DNA of 64,000 nt from assembly GCF_018139145.2 (NCBI RefSeq), contig NC_059500.1, forward strand, positions 48,196,072-48,260,071, read 5' to 3'. Positions 13,601 through 27,305 of this stretch are shown one piece after another. The DNA is from Gymnogyps californianus. Taxonomy: Eukaryota; Chordata; Aves; Accipitriformes; Cathartidae. The notes under the pieces are model-generated. The model made no database searches and was not told the origin of the DNA. It worked only from the letters and a program-made list of their open reading frames with translations. Position numbers and translations under genes: made by a program. How positions within the stretch are numbered: the first letter of the stretch is position 1; each line of letters starts with the position of its first letter.

Positions 13601-15559
13601 TGATTGGTGAGGAGGAGGTAGGAGGGTTACCACTGGTGCAGACATGTAAAACATCTAGATTAACACATAGAATTTCCCCAGACCTCCTGGGACTTAGTAT
13701 AGCTGCTGAAAGCCTTTACACTGCTTTGCCATGGACTCATGTTTCAGTGCCAGAGTCAGATGATTATTGTGGTCTGACGGCAAAGCCAGGTAAAATGGCT
13801 CCCTCTCTGCCCTGGCGCCAGCTGTTTCCTTCTCCCTCCATTTGGCCGAGTAAATAATGCAGGCCATGCCACTTCAGAGGGCACAAGTATGGGAAAAAGC
13901 AGCTCAGATCCACCAGGATTGACAGACATGATCTCAGCTTGCCCGAGGCTCTGTGGAATGCAGGCAAAAACCTTGTGCTGCCCTCAGCAGCTGTACCTCA
14001 GTCCTGGGAAAAAAGTAGCAATGATTTTTAAATCTTACTGAGAGAGCAGCTGGTCAGCACTCTATCTACTTCTTGCACAAGTCCCAGGCCTTTCTTCACT
14101 CTGCAAGGGTACTAAGGCCCCAGCCACATATTCTCTCCATATAATGCTTAAACCAAACTCTAAAACTGGATCCTTAAACTGCATAAGCTCTGGGGCATGT
14201 ACCTTCCTCTGTGATCACTTCAGTGCTAGGAATAGCAGTGATACTAAATCAGAAGCAACTCTGTTAAGCTTTCTCCTAACCTACTTTTTTCCCAAATTCT
14301 AAAAATGAAAACTGAACTTCCAACATTACCAGTCTCCATATTCTAATTCTTATTTTTAAACAAAACAAAAGGGTAGCTGATACTTCCCAGTGCAGAAAAG
14401 ACTAAATCCGAACGCTAAATTTACTTTGCAGAGAATAGTACACAAGTGTCTGATCCTGATCTGCACCCACACCCTGAGCCACACAGAGAACTGATGCTGA
14501 CAGCAGTGAACTGATCACCTGAAAATAGCCTGCAAATCAATCAGGAACTGGCTGGGAAAAAAACAAAACTGAAACCAAGCGAACAAAAAAACCCAAAGAA
14601 GAGAGATTATGGTTTAAAAACCAAACCAGCAGGTTTTGACAAACTAAAGATTCCTAAATTGTTCTTCTGAGTTAAAGAATAAAAGGAGACACAAAGCAGA
14701 ATACAATACGGAAAAGGAGAAAAAAGTCCTTTCAGAAACCATATGCAACTCCAGTGTAAGCTGCTAAAACCTTGAATTATATATGTTACGTTTGTGGTGT
14801 TTACTGGGGAGTTTCTCCTGTATCTGTTATAAAGACAATTCAAAATATCCATTTATATGAACTTCTAGGCTTCTAGGCTTCCTTCCTCAAGCTGATTCAG
14901 CAGCATAAGCAATTAAAAATTACAAGTACAGTCAATTAAAAGCTGCAAAGACAGAAAAGAAAATACAGGATTCTTTTATATAGGAAAATACAGAATCATG
15001 CTGATGACAGCAAACAGGCTGGGAAGGCTGTTCACTTTCCTCTCTCCCTGTTTGTCCTCCCATCCCCTTGCTAATCCTTAAAGAAAAGACTGGCAAACCT
15101 TGTTCCTAAGCCAAATCAGGAACAGATTGCAACCACATTTGCTGCACAAAGCACAAGAGAAAGTTTCATCAGGCACCTTATTTCATACTATAATGCGTCT
15201 GTCTTGGAGTCCAAGGGGTATACAAGATGAATGCAAATAGTGCTATATCAATGATTGACCTTTTCTGCAGCAAGCCTTTCTGTAGTCAGAAGTACTTTGT
15301 GAATTGGATAACAATATCTAGAGAATTGCAGTCATGCCAGATATGTTACAATTAAGAATTCTAATGCTGATTTAGGTCCTTTATTTCACTTTCATTAATA
15401 ATTGTTTTCTTTTTGTCCCCCCATCCTCCCAAACACATTTATTAAAAATACTTAAGAATGATGAAAGTTTGGCAACCCCAAAATATCAGAATTGATGGCA
15501 TCACTCAGCAGAAACAAAATACACATTCAATCAGGAAGCTGGGTTTTCTTGGGGTGGAG
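10641..15559. other. Non-coding tract, no gene recognised
   Basis: No gene or named repeat is visible. Local details are a 10-bp tandem duplication of TTCTAGGC type at 14862-14880 and a moderately GC-rich patch at about 13780-13990 with short open frames on both strands (13636-13967). That patch could be a conserved non-coding segment, but nothing in the sequence proves it. Confidence 0.55.
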
Positions 15560-15592
15560 TTTTTTGTTTTGGTTTGGTTTGGTTTGGTTTTT
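15560..15592. repeat. (GGTTT)n simple repeat
   Basis: Four consecutive GGTTT units are flanked by T-runs. The four GG pairs could in principle form a two-layer quadruplex, which is usually weak. It is an ordinary microsatellite. Confidence 0.8.
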
Positions 15593-18465
15593 ACTTACAA
15601 CAACTGTAGTGGAAGAGCTTTTTCCTGGTTGTTTCAGGTTACCTGCTTTGTGAATACGGAACAGTCATTTAACTGGTCTATGTCTAAATAATACTCAGTC
15701 TTTTTGGAAAGTGCTTTGTTATCTGCAGAAAGAAAACATTTGATAATGTTGCCTAGGCTTTCTGGTAAATTTGCAAGGCAAAAACCAGCCCACTCAGGCA
15801 AAGCTACCACAGCTTTCAGTGGATAAAGTCTATACATTGGCAAGACAGTCCCAAAAGATGAAATTCTGGCCATGCCGAGGTCAGTAAGAGTTTTCCCAGA
15901 AGCTTCCAGTAGGCCAGAGGTTTGGTCCTGATGTTTGGTGCTCAGTGAGAATGTAGGAAGTGTGCACTGTCCCTGGGCTCTTAATTGATTTCACAGCTCA
16001 ACCTTTGTTTTGGCATTTCCACTACACATATTCTGCTTACATGACTAGTAACTAAAGACCTGAATGAGAACAGTGGCTTCTTAAAGTGTCTCCCCACTTC
16101 CTGTGGTCTTTTATATGTCACAAGAAAAAAAAAATAAAAAGAACACATGAACTTTCTCATTTTTACAATACATGTTAAAACCAAGATGAAAATGTCCACA
16201 AGTAACACCATGTGGCAGAAGATAGTGCCAGTGGAACTCTGTGTGTCCAGGGAAGTCCATCCATACTGAAAAGAAGTATTTTCTATTAACAGCCACCCTG
16301 ATACCACTAAAAAATGTACACTGTTCTCTCTACAGCTTGACAGTGAACTCCAATAACATACACCCCTTTAGGAGGCTGTTAGCACACCTTGTCTTTTGAC
16401 CCTTTTTCCAAATCATTATGAGATATGGAAGTTCTCTATACAAAAAAGAAAGGGGGGGAAAGTAAAAGATGATGTAAGCAATTACTCCACTGAAAACAGA
16501 TACACTTCACTTACTACAGTCACATGACACTGAATGATAATATACGACTTCTTCACACAATAAGTCATTCTGCCACCAACAGCTCCGGGTTTTGTCTGCA
16601 AGATGATTTTATTAGGCAGCAAACCATAATGTGAATGTAGAGTGCATAAGCTGCTCTCCACCAACTGGTTTGCCTCTTTTTAGAGAATGGTGCACTGCCT
16701 TCTACTCAGCACCTGCCAAAGTTCAGAAACAGAACAGTACTGTTACTTCAGTAACAGAAGTTAGGAATTAAGTTTTTAATACAGGTAACAGTTTTCCCTT
16801 TCTATAAGGAAGATAGACAGTCTGGAGCTCCCATGCCCATCTGCACAGAGAGGAGCCTGTGTTGAGTTATACAGATGGGCAATATGACTGCTAAATAAAA
16901 CTGTATAGAGTAGTCCAGGCAAACAAAACAAAAGACGAAGAGAATTCCTGCAATGTCTCTGTCAAAGAAACATGTGGAACGCCAAACATATGAAAAACTC
17001 CTCAAAGACATAAAAGAAACGTGCCTATAAAATACTGGAAACACTCTGTGACAACAAAATAGTGTGGTACTATTTCAAGCACACATTCCCTTAAAAGTAA
17101 GTTTTCAATAATAACAAAAATAATTTTCTTACTTAAACTGCAATTTACAGTCCGAAGTAAAAAGTACAGTTTTTGAGATTTTAATGCATATTTTACTTTT
17201 CCCCCCTAAAAGTACTTAACAGACTACAGTGAATCAAATGGCTGAAATGTCCTTATTAAAAATGTCAGAAAGCATCGATATGTCAAGTGTCTTGTCTATG
17301 TTCAGTCATAATAACTAAATAAGAGGCAAAAATAAAGAAAATAAATATAGTTTTTACCTTTTTTTCCCCTTTTAAATACAGGTAGTAGCATAAGAGATTT
17401 GCAGAGAATGGTTAATTTACTAGTCAGGCATGGGGTTTTTTTTGATAGGACTTACAAAATACCTGAATGATTAACTCTTGTATGACATCAAATGCTTCCA
17501 TGTTGAGAACAACTATGGATGGCTTCTGAGGCATGTCATTAGCCTCAGGGTAGACAGATGATGGTCACCTGGCTCCAGCAGAAGATACATATTGCACAGG
17601 ACAGTGGTAAAGTCACAGAAAAGTGACTTTCATTTTAAAGAAAAGGTATTCTGCAGTACTGCTCCTGTACTCTTTTCTCCTTTCTCCCGCACAAATCAAC
17701 AGTATTTGTAAATATTTCTAGCTTTTTGCTCCTTTTTTTGTGTGTGATTTATTAACTGTATTCTCAGTTTTGTAGTATTTAATTTATTTTTCTGAAGCAT
17801 TTTATCATAGAACTGTGTAAAAGAACAGAGAAAACTGTAAGAAAGGATCATTTCCTACATAGGAAAATATCTGGATCTGGGCAGATTTCTTCAAGTCCTA
17901 TAGTGGGAAAGCAGCTAGGAAGGATTTTGTGGAAAAGAATACAAAGGCAACAGCACTTTTAGAGGCATGCATTAACCTTCCTCTGAATAACTTCACCAAC
18001 TTCATTAATATCCATCCATATTTGGAAGAAAATAAGCATGGGGCTTTCTTAATTTCATGAAGAAACACAGACCAATTCTGCTTATCATCACGCTCTTGGT
18101 TTTCTAATTTTTAATTGAAGGATTGGCACAAATGCTGGTTAATGACACTTTAAAATTGCACGGGTATTGCCTTCACCTGAACTTTGAAATGCAGTTCTCA
18201 GCTTTGAGGAAGATCATACTCAGACCCAGTCCTTGTGTTTAGCTCTTGCTCTAGCTGAAGTATTGTAAAAGGACTCCTTTAACATGGTTCTTTACCTAAA
18301 TACCAGATGTCAGCAGCAGTGTGTCAAATTCAAGGGCTAAAGTCTGGTATTGCCACTGGCACTGCTGCTGCTTGTGATGCACTCGTGCTGTGGCAGGCTC
18401 CCCGAGTTGCAGAGCAGCCAGTCTGGCCTTTTGGGTAGAATTATGTTAATTAATAGCTATTATAG
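15593..18465. other. AT-rich non-coding tract
   Basis: The longest open frame is 108 codons on the minus strand (15981-16307). It is hydrophobic with a run of phenylalanine encoded by an A-rich stretch, and matches no family I know. No RNA gene or repeat family is recognised. Confidence 0.55.
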
Positions 18466-18527
18466 TGTATTATATTGTATTGTATTATATTGCATTATAT
18501 TATATTATATTATATTATATTATATTG
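18466..18527. repeat. (TATAT)n-type pentanucleotide microsatellite
   Basis: An array of TATAT units has a degenerate 5' half carrying TATTG variants (18466-18500) and a pure 3' half (about 18501-18526). The sequence stays very AT-rich, with scattered TATTAATA and TATATAGG motifs, to about 18650. The pure half is probably length-variable. Confidence 0.85.
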
Positions 18528-21500
18528 TCAAGTTGTGTTACGTTATTAGCTACATAGGGTTATATTAATATATGGGATTATATAAAATATATGATATCAA
18601 TATAATTACTATATAGGATTATATTAATTAATAGAATTGATATAAAAGGGAACAATTTTCAAAATGAAAATTCACTCTTCCTTGCTGAGAGAACAGTGAC
18701 CCTGATGAACACTAGTTTTGCCAGTACCTGAAGCATTTTCTCATTGGTTATTTAATAAAAAGCATCTTCTTCTCAAAGAGAAAAACAACTGTTGCATACA
18801 AAGCATAAATGCTTTGAGCCAAGTTGCCATGTGACATCCATCACAGTTTATTACTCCACATAAAATAAAAGCTAGGCTCAGCTCCATCCACAGCCTGGAT
18901 GGTGGTGTTTTCCTACTGCTGCACATGACTACAATCCAAGCTTTCATCTCTACCTCTTTTTCCCCTCCCTTTTGTAATGTTAAGGGAGAAAACCTTGGGG
19001 GAAAATGAACAGCTGAAATTCAAACACATGCACTGAAAATGACAAAAATATTCTCTGGGAGTAATCAGTCAAGATTATATATTTCCCTGGTTTGCCAAGG
19101 GAGGTTGACCTGAAGCCAAACTGGCTCCTGTTGGGCTACAACCTACAATTAATGTTCACTTCATTTATCACTGCTCAGGCAGGGATCTAGGAAAAGGAAA
19201 TATCATTTCAAGTAATGTAATTGGGGGCAGGGGAGAGAGTGAATTAAGGATAGTGAGAGAAGAATGGTTCTTAAATCTAACAAAATAACTTAGGGAAAGG
19301 GAATTGGAGTGGAAGAAGACTCCAAAAGATGCATTCATGCTGGATATTAAGCTGAACTCAAAACCTCTAAAGCAGTTTGTAGTTCCAACCTGTTGCTTGC
19401 TCAGTATGCCAAATTGAAAGACTTCATTTGAGAAACTTGGAACTACAGTCTTGGTTCTATATCCTCTAACTTGAATGTTATTCTTGTCTTTGTGCTTATT
19501 TCTGTCTTACACCACTTCGGATTTATTCTCCAATTAAATTGAACAGTCTTGCTTGTGTGCTTTTCTCTTCTTCATCAACAGTAAGGCTGCTTTATAATAG
19601 GAGGAAAAAAAGCAGGAGGTTATTTGTGGCTATTACTTACTTTTCCATAAAATAGATTTATAATTCCAGCATCAGATTAACCTGTTAAGCATTACTATGA
19701 ACTATTGGAAACAATGAAGGTTAATAACTACCAAAATTCAAAGTATAATGTTAATGTATACACTTCTGTCTTTGGCTTAATGTTTAGCTTCATCTTTCTG
19801 TAGCTAATAGATCTTTAGATCATATCACGTTTCTTCATGACTTCTTCACGACTTCTTCACCAAGACTTTTTTGATCACCTGTCCCCTGCAATTCCTTGAA
19901 GGTTTCACTTTGGGCTTTTGCGCTACATTTGGATTTGATTTCCTGAAATACTGTCTTAAAGAAGTCTTAATCCAATAGTACTTTGTAGCATCTCAGTTGT
20001 TATTCATTCAGATCACTTGACAGCTAAACTCTCAGGTTATCACTGATTCATGAAGACCTGAATTCCTTTCCTAATACTATTTCCTCAGTTGCTAGTTTTT
20101 ATAACAGAACTAGCTTCATCTTTGTATGCTAAAGATTTGTTTTCCTATATGCTTTTGTTTCCACTTCCTAATTAACTTCAGGACAACAAAATGTCCTTCT
20201 CTTTTTAATTTCTAGGATAGGATAGGTGTCTTCCTCCATGTCGATGAACTAGCTCATAAAGCTTCCAAGGTAAGTGCAACTTCCTGCAGATATTCAACAC
20301 AGCAATAGTTTTTTCATGGCTTTTTTTTTTTTTAAAGAGATCATGTTCAACTTGGTTTTTATTTCACTCCTTCTCCCTTGTTTGAAAATCTTGAAAATTA
20401 AGAATAAGCGTATTTATTAAAAATATCAGATTCTCTTTCATATTTCTAGGTGTTTTTCTTCAACTCTCAGACACAGTGAGAGATTTGATGATAGAAGCAA
20501 TCCAGTGAAATACTTCAAACCAATCAGAATTGGATATAAAATGGAAAAACTGTTTAAAAGATTTGTACTATGACCACATCCTAGACAAAGATACTTGAAT
20601 ACAGGTATTAGTGAAAGTAATATTCATGTCATTAAAGTCAATAAAGCAATTATGTATGAAACTGAATGAGTACATAACAATTTTTATAATGTACTGTGCA
20701 AATTTTATCTGAATAGTAAAAAAGCAAATTCAATTTACATGGATAGATTCAGAGATAAATGTGCATTCATAAATCACTGACACATTTACTCATCGGTAGC
20801 ACTAATTTTCTTTGCACACTTGCTGTAAACATGGTTCTAAGCTCTGTATATGAAAGTAATTAAAATTGTTGGTATGTAACAAGGGCAATCAGAAGAGATA
20901 ACAGGGAAAATCCTGCAGCATTTGATATGAAAAGGAAGACAAAACTCAGATTTACATTCTGTGAGTGACTGAACTGCCTCTACACGGGCTTGCCCATGGA
21001 ACAGTGAACAAAGGACAGTTTCTATAGTCTAATTGCTTACCCCTGTCAAATAACAATTGACCCTGTCATTCAGTGTAATAGTATATATTACCTTATATGC
21101 TAAGAGCCATAAATTCATCTACAGGATATGAATGTAGATAAGAAAAGGATGCACTTGAAGTAAAGGATGTATGGAAATTGTTAGCTTGCTCCTCATTCAA
21201 GATAAGAGCTACATAACATTTAAACAATCATCCCAATTGGTTTGGGCCATGGTGCATGAAATTGTAAAGTCATGCTATAAGATGCTTAACTTGAAGAAAC
21301 TACAGATCAGTTGAATGGATATTCATATACAACTAGCTATGTTAAACATATAGAAAGCTTTGGTACTTTCCTATGAAACATGCTTAACAACCCACAAACC
21401 ATCTTGGGTAAAAGGGAAATAACACCCAAAAGTTTTGTTCAAAGATTAAGCCAAACAAACTTTCTCAAAAATCCTAAACGATTTGTTCATGTTTCATTAC

Positions 21501-22390
21501 TTTGGCACAATTCTGCAGTTCCTAGTTTTGGTTAGGGTGAGAGGCAAAAAATTTTAGTATTACAGAACAGCTTTGTAATAAGCGGCATCCTGCTGCCACA
21601 GCAAAATATGCTGACATATGCATGAGACAGAACTTGGAGTATTGCTGTGCAGGCTGCCCACAGATAGATACTAGAAATGCGTCTAAACTCTACTAGACTC
21701 CTGAAAATGCTCTTGTGCTACATGTCATGCCAGGTAAGACTCTAAGGTGAAAAGTGTACTTGCCATTCTATACTTGTTTAATCAAAAATCTGTTGATTGT
21801 TTGGATAATAGTTTGGAGACAGGCATCCGAGAATTTGGCTGCTTAACCAAGCTAAACCCAGTGGCAAAACATTCATAGTCTGTTCATCACAAGGCAATCT
21901 CAGTGAATGCAAGCAACTTTTCAAGCACTCTGCTTTGGCAAATGAAATCCACATTTAGCTGCCCAGCACTATGTGCATACTCAGATTCTTAAAATGATTT
22001 TAAAAACAGGAGTGCTGTTAGACCTACAGTTACGAGGTTTTTTGAAGTAGTTATACCAGTCCAACCCCCACCATGGCCACGGTTCTGCAGGTTTGCATAT
22101 GTTTTATACCATGTGGCCTACATGGGAATATAGCACATGCATACTGGCATACCTTCATTCATATAAAGATAACGAGCTAGGTTACACTTCTGATTGAATC
22201 TGAATGTTAAAGCAGGACAAGGTGCATCAAGAAAATTTCAATATATAGCCTAAATGTCAGAAGTGCTGAAAATCATCATTTTCATTAAACTCTCTTATGT
22301 TATTTAGATGAAGACTTAGGTGCATGGCTTCAGCCACTAATTTGCAAATGTGTTGTAATAAGGATTTAGTCCACAGGATTAGCATGGGAA
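18528..22390. other. AT-rich non-coding tract
   Basis: The first 120 bases are the AT-rich continuation of the microsatellite. A perfect 11-bp tandem pair (GACTTCTTCAC, 19839-19849 and 19850-19860) and a T-run near 20318-20332 are the only local structures seen. No gene or named interspersed repeat is recognised. Confidence 0.55.
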
Positions 22391-22858
22391 AATCACAGAA
22401 TCATAGAACCATAGAATGGTTGAGGTTGGAAGGAACCTCCTGAGATCATCTAGTGCAGCCTTGCAGCCTCTGTGCAAGCAGGATTAGCTAGAGCAGATTG
22501 ACCAGGATTGTGTCTGGTTTGGTTTGAGAATCTCCATGGGTGGAGACTCCACAGCCTTTCTCGGCAGCCTGTGCCAGTGTTCAACCACCCTCACGGGAAA
22601 AAAATGTTTTCCTATGTTCAGATGGAATTTCATGTGTTTCAATTTGTGCACACATGCTATCATCTCGCCCTTTGCTGGACTTGCTCCAGTATATCCATGT
22701 CTCTCCTGCACTGAGGAGCTCAGAAGCAGATCCAGCACACTGATGTGTCTCACCAGGGCTGAGTACAGGAGAAGGATCATCTCCATCGCCCTGCTGGCAA
22801 CACTCCACTAATGACGCCCAGGAGGCTGTTGGCCTTTCTTGCCGCAAGAGTGCATTGC
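22391..22858 (-). mobile_element. CR1 LINE, 3' fragment
   Basis: This is the 3' end of a CR1 non-LTR retrotransposon inserted in minus orientation. At its low-coordinate end are three degenerate copies of the 8-bp CR1 terminal repeat (plus-strand form CATAGAAT, 22391-22417), followed by the antisense 3' region (GGTTGAGGTTGGAAGG, GATCATCTAGTGCAGCC) familiar from avian CR1. The element is strongly 5'-truncated, as most CR1 copies are, and appears to have lost an internal segment near 22665-22690. Without that loss it would be longer by an estimated 150 to 200 bp. Target-site duplications are not visible, which is usual for CR1. Confidence 0.93.
22484..22850 (-). pseudogene. CR1 ORF2 C-terminal remnant
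   Basis: The minus strand still translates to pieces of the CR1 ORF2 C-terminus. One open frame (22484-22786) contains a block like ILLLYSALVRH, then a junction, then HKLKHMKFHLNIGKHFF and VEHWHRLPRKAVESP. These match the order of the CR1 ORF2 tail downstream of the reverse-transcriptase core. The jump between the blocks marks an internal deletion. No endonuclease or catalytic reverse-transcriptase motif is present, so the fragment cannot move on its own. It is a dead remnant, not a host gene. Confidence 0.85.
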
Positions 22859-25800
22859 TTGATTAAAAATCTAGAAAAAAGCACAACCTTTTTACATATA
22901 GCATTAAATAACTTCTTAGAAGTAAGAATAAAATATTAATAATAATAATTAAGTAATAAATAATAAAAATTAAGTCTTTAAATGTATTCCTTAGGCTTCC
23001 TGCTAAAATGAAAATACCACCGAAAGGCTTTTATTCCCTGATGTTTCAAAACCAGTCAAAACCAGAAGAGGCTCAAATTATTAGATTTTGTGATGTGTTT
23101 AGCTCTCAGATTGGGGCCTGTGGAGTCATTTTTATTTAAATTGCTAAGTTTCTGGATGCTTTTCTGAAACAAAATCTTGGTGGAGTTTAAAATACCACCG
23201 TATTCTGAAAAATCAAACTTCAATCCCAAGAAACTATCGATCAATCCTAACAGTGCAACAAAAATGAACAGACCTGTTGACAAATTCAGAACCATAGAGC
23301 CTGTCTTTTAGCAACAAATTAAGATTTCTTATCTACAGTTACCGTTATTACAGAATGATCAACATAATTAGTACAAGGCTGTCTGATCTCAGACTGAATT
23401 TTTAGGGTTGGCAGAGCTCTTCAATACTGGACATTAATATCACCCACAAGGTTGAAAGTAGCATACAGCAAACATCTCATGCTATGGCAGCAGTGACAGC
23501 ATCTTCACCCTTCTGTACTTGCCAACTTTGTTAACCCAGAGCAAGTTTCTTTGAGGGTAAAACTGTCCTGATATATTCTGTAGATCTAAGTAGGTGGCCC
23601 ATCACCCCAGAGCAGACGCTTGGATCAATCACTTTAATATGGCCTCCTAATATATTAAAATAATTTCATCTTTGACTGTACCACCATTTAAAGAAAGTCA
23701 ACCAAATCAAGAACTGCACTGGCACTCTATTCAATTGCAGGTGTAAATCACTGAATAAGATGCTAAAAGCAATATCTATGATGTCATTAAAACTTCTGAC
23801 TTAAACAAATTCTGATAAAAAGTTAGTGGCTCTACTGTATTATCTCAAGTAAGTACTATTATTTAAAAAGAAAACCAACTATCCAACCAGTCTATTAATA
23901 ATGTCTAGCTAGTACAATAAAATATATTTAAATTGAATTTTCACAGAAAATTCTGAAAATCAATCAGTGATTTGCTGAATGAATAATCTAACACTTGGCT
24001 TGCATCTTATCTGAACTACACAGGATAAAAAGTGGATAGCATAATCAAGAACACAATGCAAAACTTCCCACAGTCTCTTCGACAGAGCATCATCTTTTCA
24101 ATTTCAGGAACAACACTTTAGACACAGCTAAAACTTCAAGCAAATATATCAAGTGCATAAAATGAAACACAGATGGACCCCCTCTCAGAAAAAAAAAATC
24201 CTTCCTTTTTTGTTTTCTGTCTCATTCTCTCTTTTATTTAAACCTCACCTTTTCCCACTGATCTCCAACTATCTTTTGCATGTCAGAGACTCTGGTTACA
24301 TCCTATAAAATACCCTTCTAGACTTCAGTCATTTGTAGTCAGTTTGCTAGGGAGTCCACACAGTTTTTACAATAACCATTTTGGGACCAATCTGTGGCAG
24401 ATGGAGCTAAATAGGAAACCCAGTTTTGTACAAAAGACAAAACCTAAGCACACGAGAAAGAGAATATACTACTGATAATTCAGACAAGCAAGACAGAGAC
24501 GTAAGATCTATGCTTTCACAGTCCACATTTAACTGGTGATACAATGGAGACAGTATACAGACTGCTTTCTGTTAACAGAATGCATGTTAACATGAATTCA
24601 TCAGTGTGACTTAATGCAATTCATTTAATTTTTTATGCTTACAAGCTGAATATACTTGGCTATTATCAGAAAAATGAAAGTACTGCCTTTCTACACTGAA
24701 ATTACTGATCAACATACTTTTTATCCAGAACCCCAAGCAATGAAATGGATAACTTTAAGAATCCATTATGCAGATATTACAATTCTTGCTGGTAATTCAT
24801 AGCACATTATAAGACTTTACTGAACATACATACATCAGTCATTGCTACCCAGATCAGTCGTAGTGTTTCCAATGTAAATGAACTCCAGAAAATATGGAGG
24901 GGAAAAAAAAAGAAAAAAGCACAGCAAAGAGAGGAATCCTTTTGCTTTTTGTCTTCAGAGATTTCCTCAGTTTAGTGATGGTTTCACTGATTGTAAGCAT
25001 ACAATCCCACTAAGCAGGTGGTGATCAAATATTACTAGTTTCCCTCCTGTATTATTATAATTGACATTTTAATTGATGCTTCTTCAGAAATCAAAGCAGA
25101 GTTTTAGTGCAAACCCCATCTACATAAAGGGCCTGCTGATAAACCCTTCAAGGAACAGATGATTTTTTTCTGAACACTAGACCCAAAAACTACTCGGACT
25201 AAATCAAGATTTTAGCAGCTAGCACCAGAGAAGTTTCTAGAGAGGTAAATACCCATTCAAGTAGCATCATAAACCAAGGCTTTTTAGGTGACTGGAGGAA
25301 TACGTGATAGTTGGTATCTTGTTGCTGCTTGGATAAAGATCTCATGTCCCTTTCTAGGAAAGCAATGTTCCTGCTTTCTATAAGGAAGCTTTTACTCTGA
25401 GCATGGATAGTACTACCATGTGTTGCCCAACCTCAAATCTCCCTTTACACTAGAAAAGGCTATTGGACAGTTGTGCTGGACTCACTCAGGTCTACTAGAT
25501 TCTGGTGTCTAGTATTTTATGTAGACAATGATTAATGCCATTAGACTGTACATATGCTACGCTACCTGCTGTCAGGCAGTATGGACTGGATTTAACGGAA
25601 TCAGGTGACTTTTTTTAATTTTGGGGAAGTCTCTTCAAGTGCTGATGGATGACTGAACTTCTTCTGTATGCAATCTTTTATTTACGGTCCTTTTAATAAA
25701 TGCAGTGTTCAATGCTCTTGCAACTTGTGTCTTATGGAGTGGCTCTTGCAGACAACACACTATACACTTCTGAAGGCTAAGCACTGCCTCCAGCAAGTGA

Positions 25801-26927
25801 GGATACAAGCTTTACAACTTCAGAAGTTGTACATTTTGAGAACGCTTTTCTTCAGAAGTCATTCTTCCACATGACAACACAACAGTTGAGATCAGATGAA
25901 AAATATGAGCTAACTGTCCCTCTTGCTGAAAAGGAAGCTGTTGGCAGAGTACTGCAGAGATGCATCCCATGTTTTATAAGTTCTATATTCCAGCAATTTG
26001 CTAAAGACTGAAGGTGTTAATGACTACAACATATGGTAAATCTCTCTGTGCTCATGCGCTTCTTTGGGAGAAGTGGTGTATCATTGGATTTAACAGTACA
26101 ATTTTGTTTCTTACTGGATGATTTTATTTTGGTATACTAAATGTCATCAATGCAAACTCTCATTAAAAACTAACAGATGAAAGATGAATTTTATTGACTT
26201 AAGGTAGCAAAATGAAATCAATGTGTGTCTGAATCAGTGAGGAAAAGATACTGGTCATCCATGCATGCATATGCAGAAGACAGCACAGTCTGTAAAGCCA
26301 TCTAATATATTAACTTCTGGCTTGCTCTAGAGGAATTGTTCCTTGCCTCCAGCTCCTGAATTTACAACAGCTGCCAAACACTTTCAAACCTCCCATCTCA
26401 ATTCCAACACACAAGAAATTCCACAGTGCTGGCAGATCAGATTTCACATCAATATTTTGTTGGGCTGCTTGCCAATGTCTTATAAAAAATATAATTACAG
26501 GCGAGACTATTGCAAGTTGATGCTACTATACACTCCCCTTCTGTCTCGGCAACTAATATAATAAAAGTGTTATGAGATATGAAATCTTTAATCTTATTTT
26601 CATTTCAGTTCAACTGGTGAATAGCTGAAGGCTCCAGGTGATGCTGGGGCTACTGACACTCAACTGCTTTAGCACAAAGCCATCAGATTTAGTACTATTT
26701 AGTTGCATATTTTATACAGCTAATGAACTAAAATGTCCTGTAAAGGAAGCTGTTTTTGTCACAAACCTGTTATGTAGGACAGCTACTGGGTGCTTTGCAG
26801 CTAATTTTGCCTTTGCATTTCCTTCTTCCTCCACCTATTTGTGTTGCAAGGCCCTGTAGTGACCAATTCAAAATGTGTCTATAAAAAGATTTTAATTCCA
26901 TTTTCCATGAAAGCTGTAAACATTTTC
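22859..26927. other. AT-rich non-coding tract
   Basis: An AAT-rich simple stretch lies at 22934-22972. Otherwise nothing is recognised. Open frames reach only 79 codons (23056-23295, minus) and have no domain. Confidence 0.55.
22934..22972. repeat. AAT-rich simple repeat
   Basis: Imperfect AAT/TAA units with interspersed AAG and AAA. It lies about 75 bp beyond the truncated 5' end of the CR1 copy and is not part of it. Confidence 0.6.
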
Positions 26928-27305
26928 ACAGTATGGTTAATGATGCAAGGGACCTCTAGAGGTCATCTTGTCCAAGTGTCCTGTTCAAGCAGGGTCACCT
27001 AGAGCTGGTTGCTCCAAGGATGGAGACTCCACAACCTCCCGGGGGCAACCTGTGCCAGTGCTCAGTCACCCTCACAGTACAAAAGTGTTTCATGCTGTTC
27101 AGACAGAGCCCCCTGTGTTTCAGCTTGTGCCCATTGCCTCTTGTCCTGTCACTGGGCACCACTGAAGAGCCTGGCTCCATCGTCTTTGCACCCTCCCTTC
27201 AGGTATTTATATACATCGATAAGATCCCCTTGAGCCTACTTTTCTCCAGGCTGAACAGCCCCAGCTCTCTCAGCCTTTCCTCATAGGAGAGACACATTGT
27301 GCTCC
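26928..27305 (-). mobile_element. CR1 LINE, 3' fragment
   Basis: This is a second minus-oriented CR1 3' fragment. The antisense signature runs through GGGACCTCTAGAGGTCATC, CAAGCAGGGTCACCTAGAG, GGAGACTCCACAACCTCC and on to the stretch TCTCTCAGCCTTTCCTCAT, in the order of the avian CR1 3' region. The terminal octamer repeat is almost gone, leaving a weak CACAGTATGG at 26928. About 30 bases seem to be missing between 27010 and 27020. It differs from the other three copies in detail, so it is an independent and older insertion. Confidence 0.93.
26995..27300 (-). pseudogene. CR1 ORF2 C-terminal remnant
   Basis: The minus-strand frame at 26995-27180 reads GNGHKLKHRGLCLNSMKHF then VRVTEHWHRLP, the C-terminal segment of CR1 ORF2. 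Further upstream in the element, sequence corresponding to the conserved LFSLEK-type block is present in a shifted frame. Frameshifts and the missing reverse-transcriptase and endonuclease regions make it non-functional. Confidence 0.85.
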
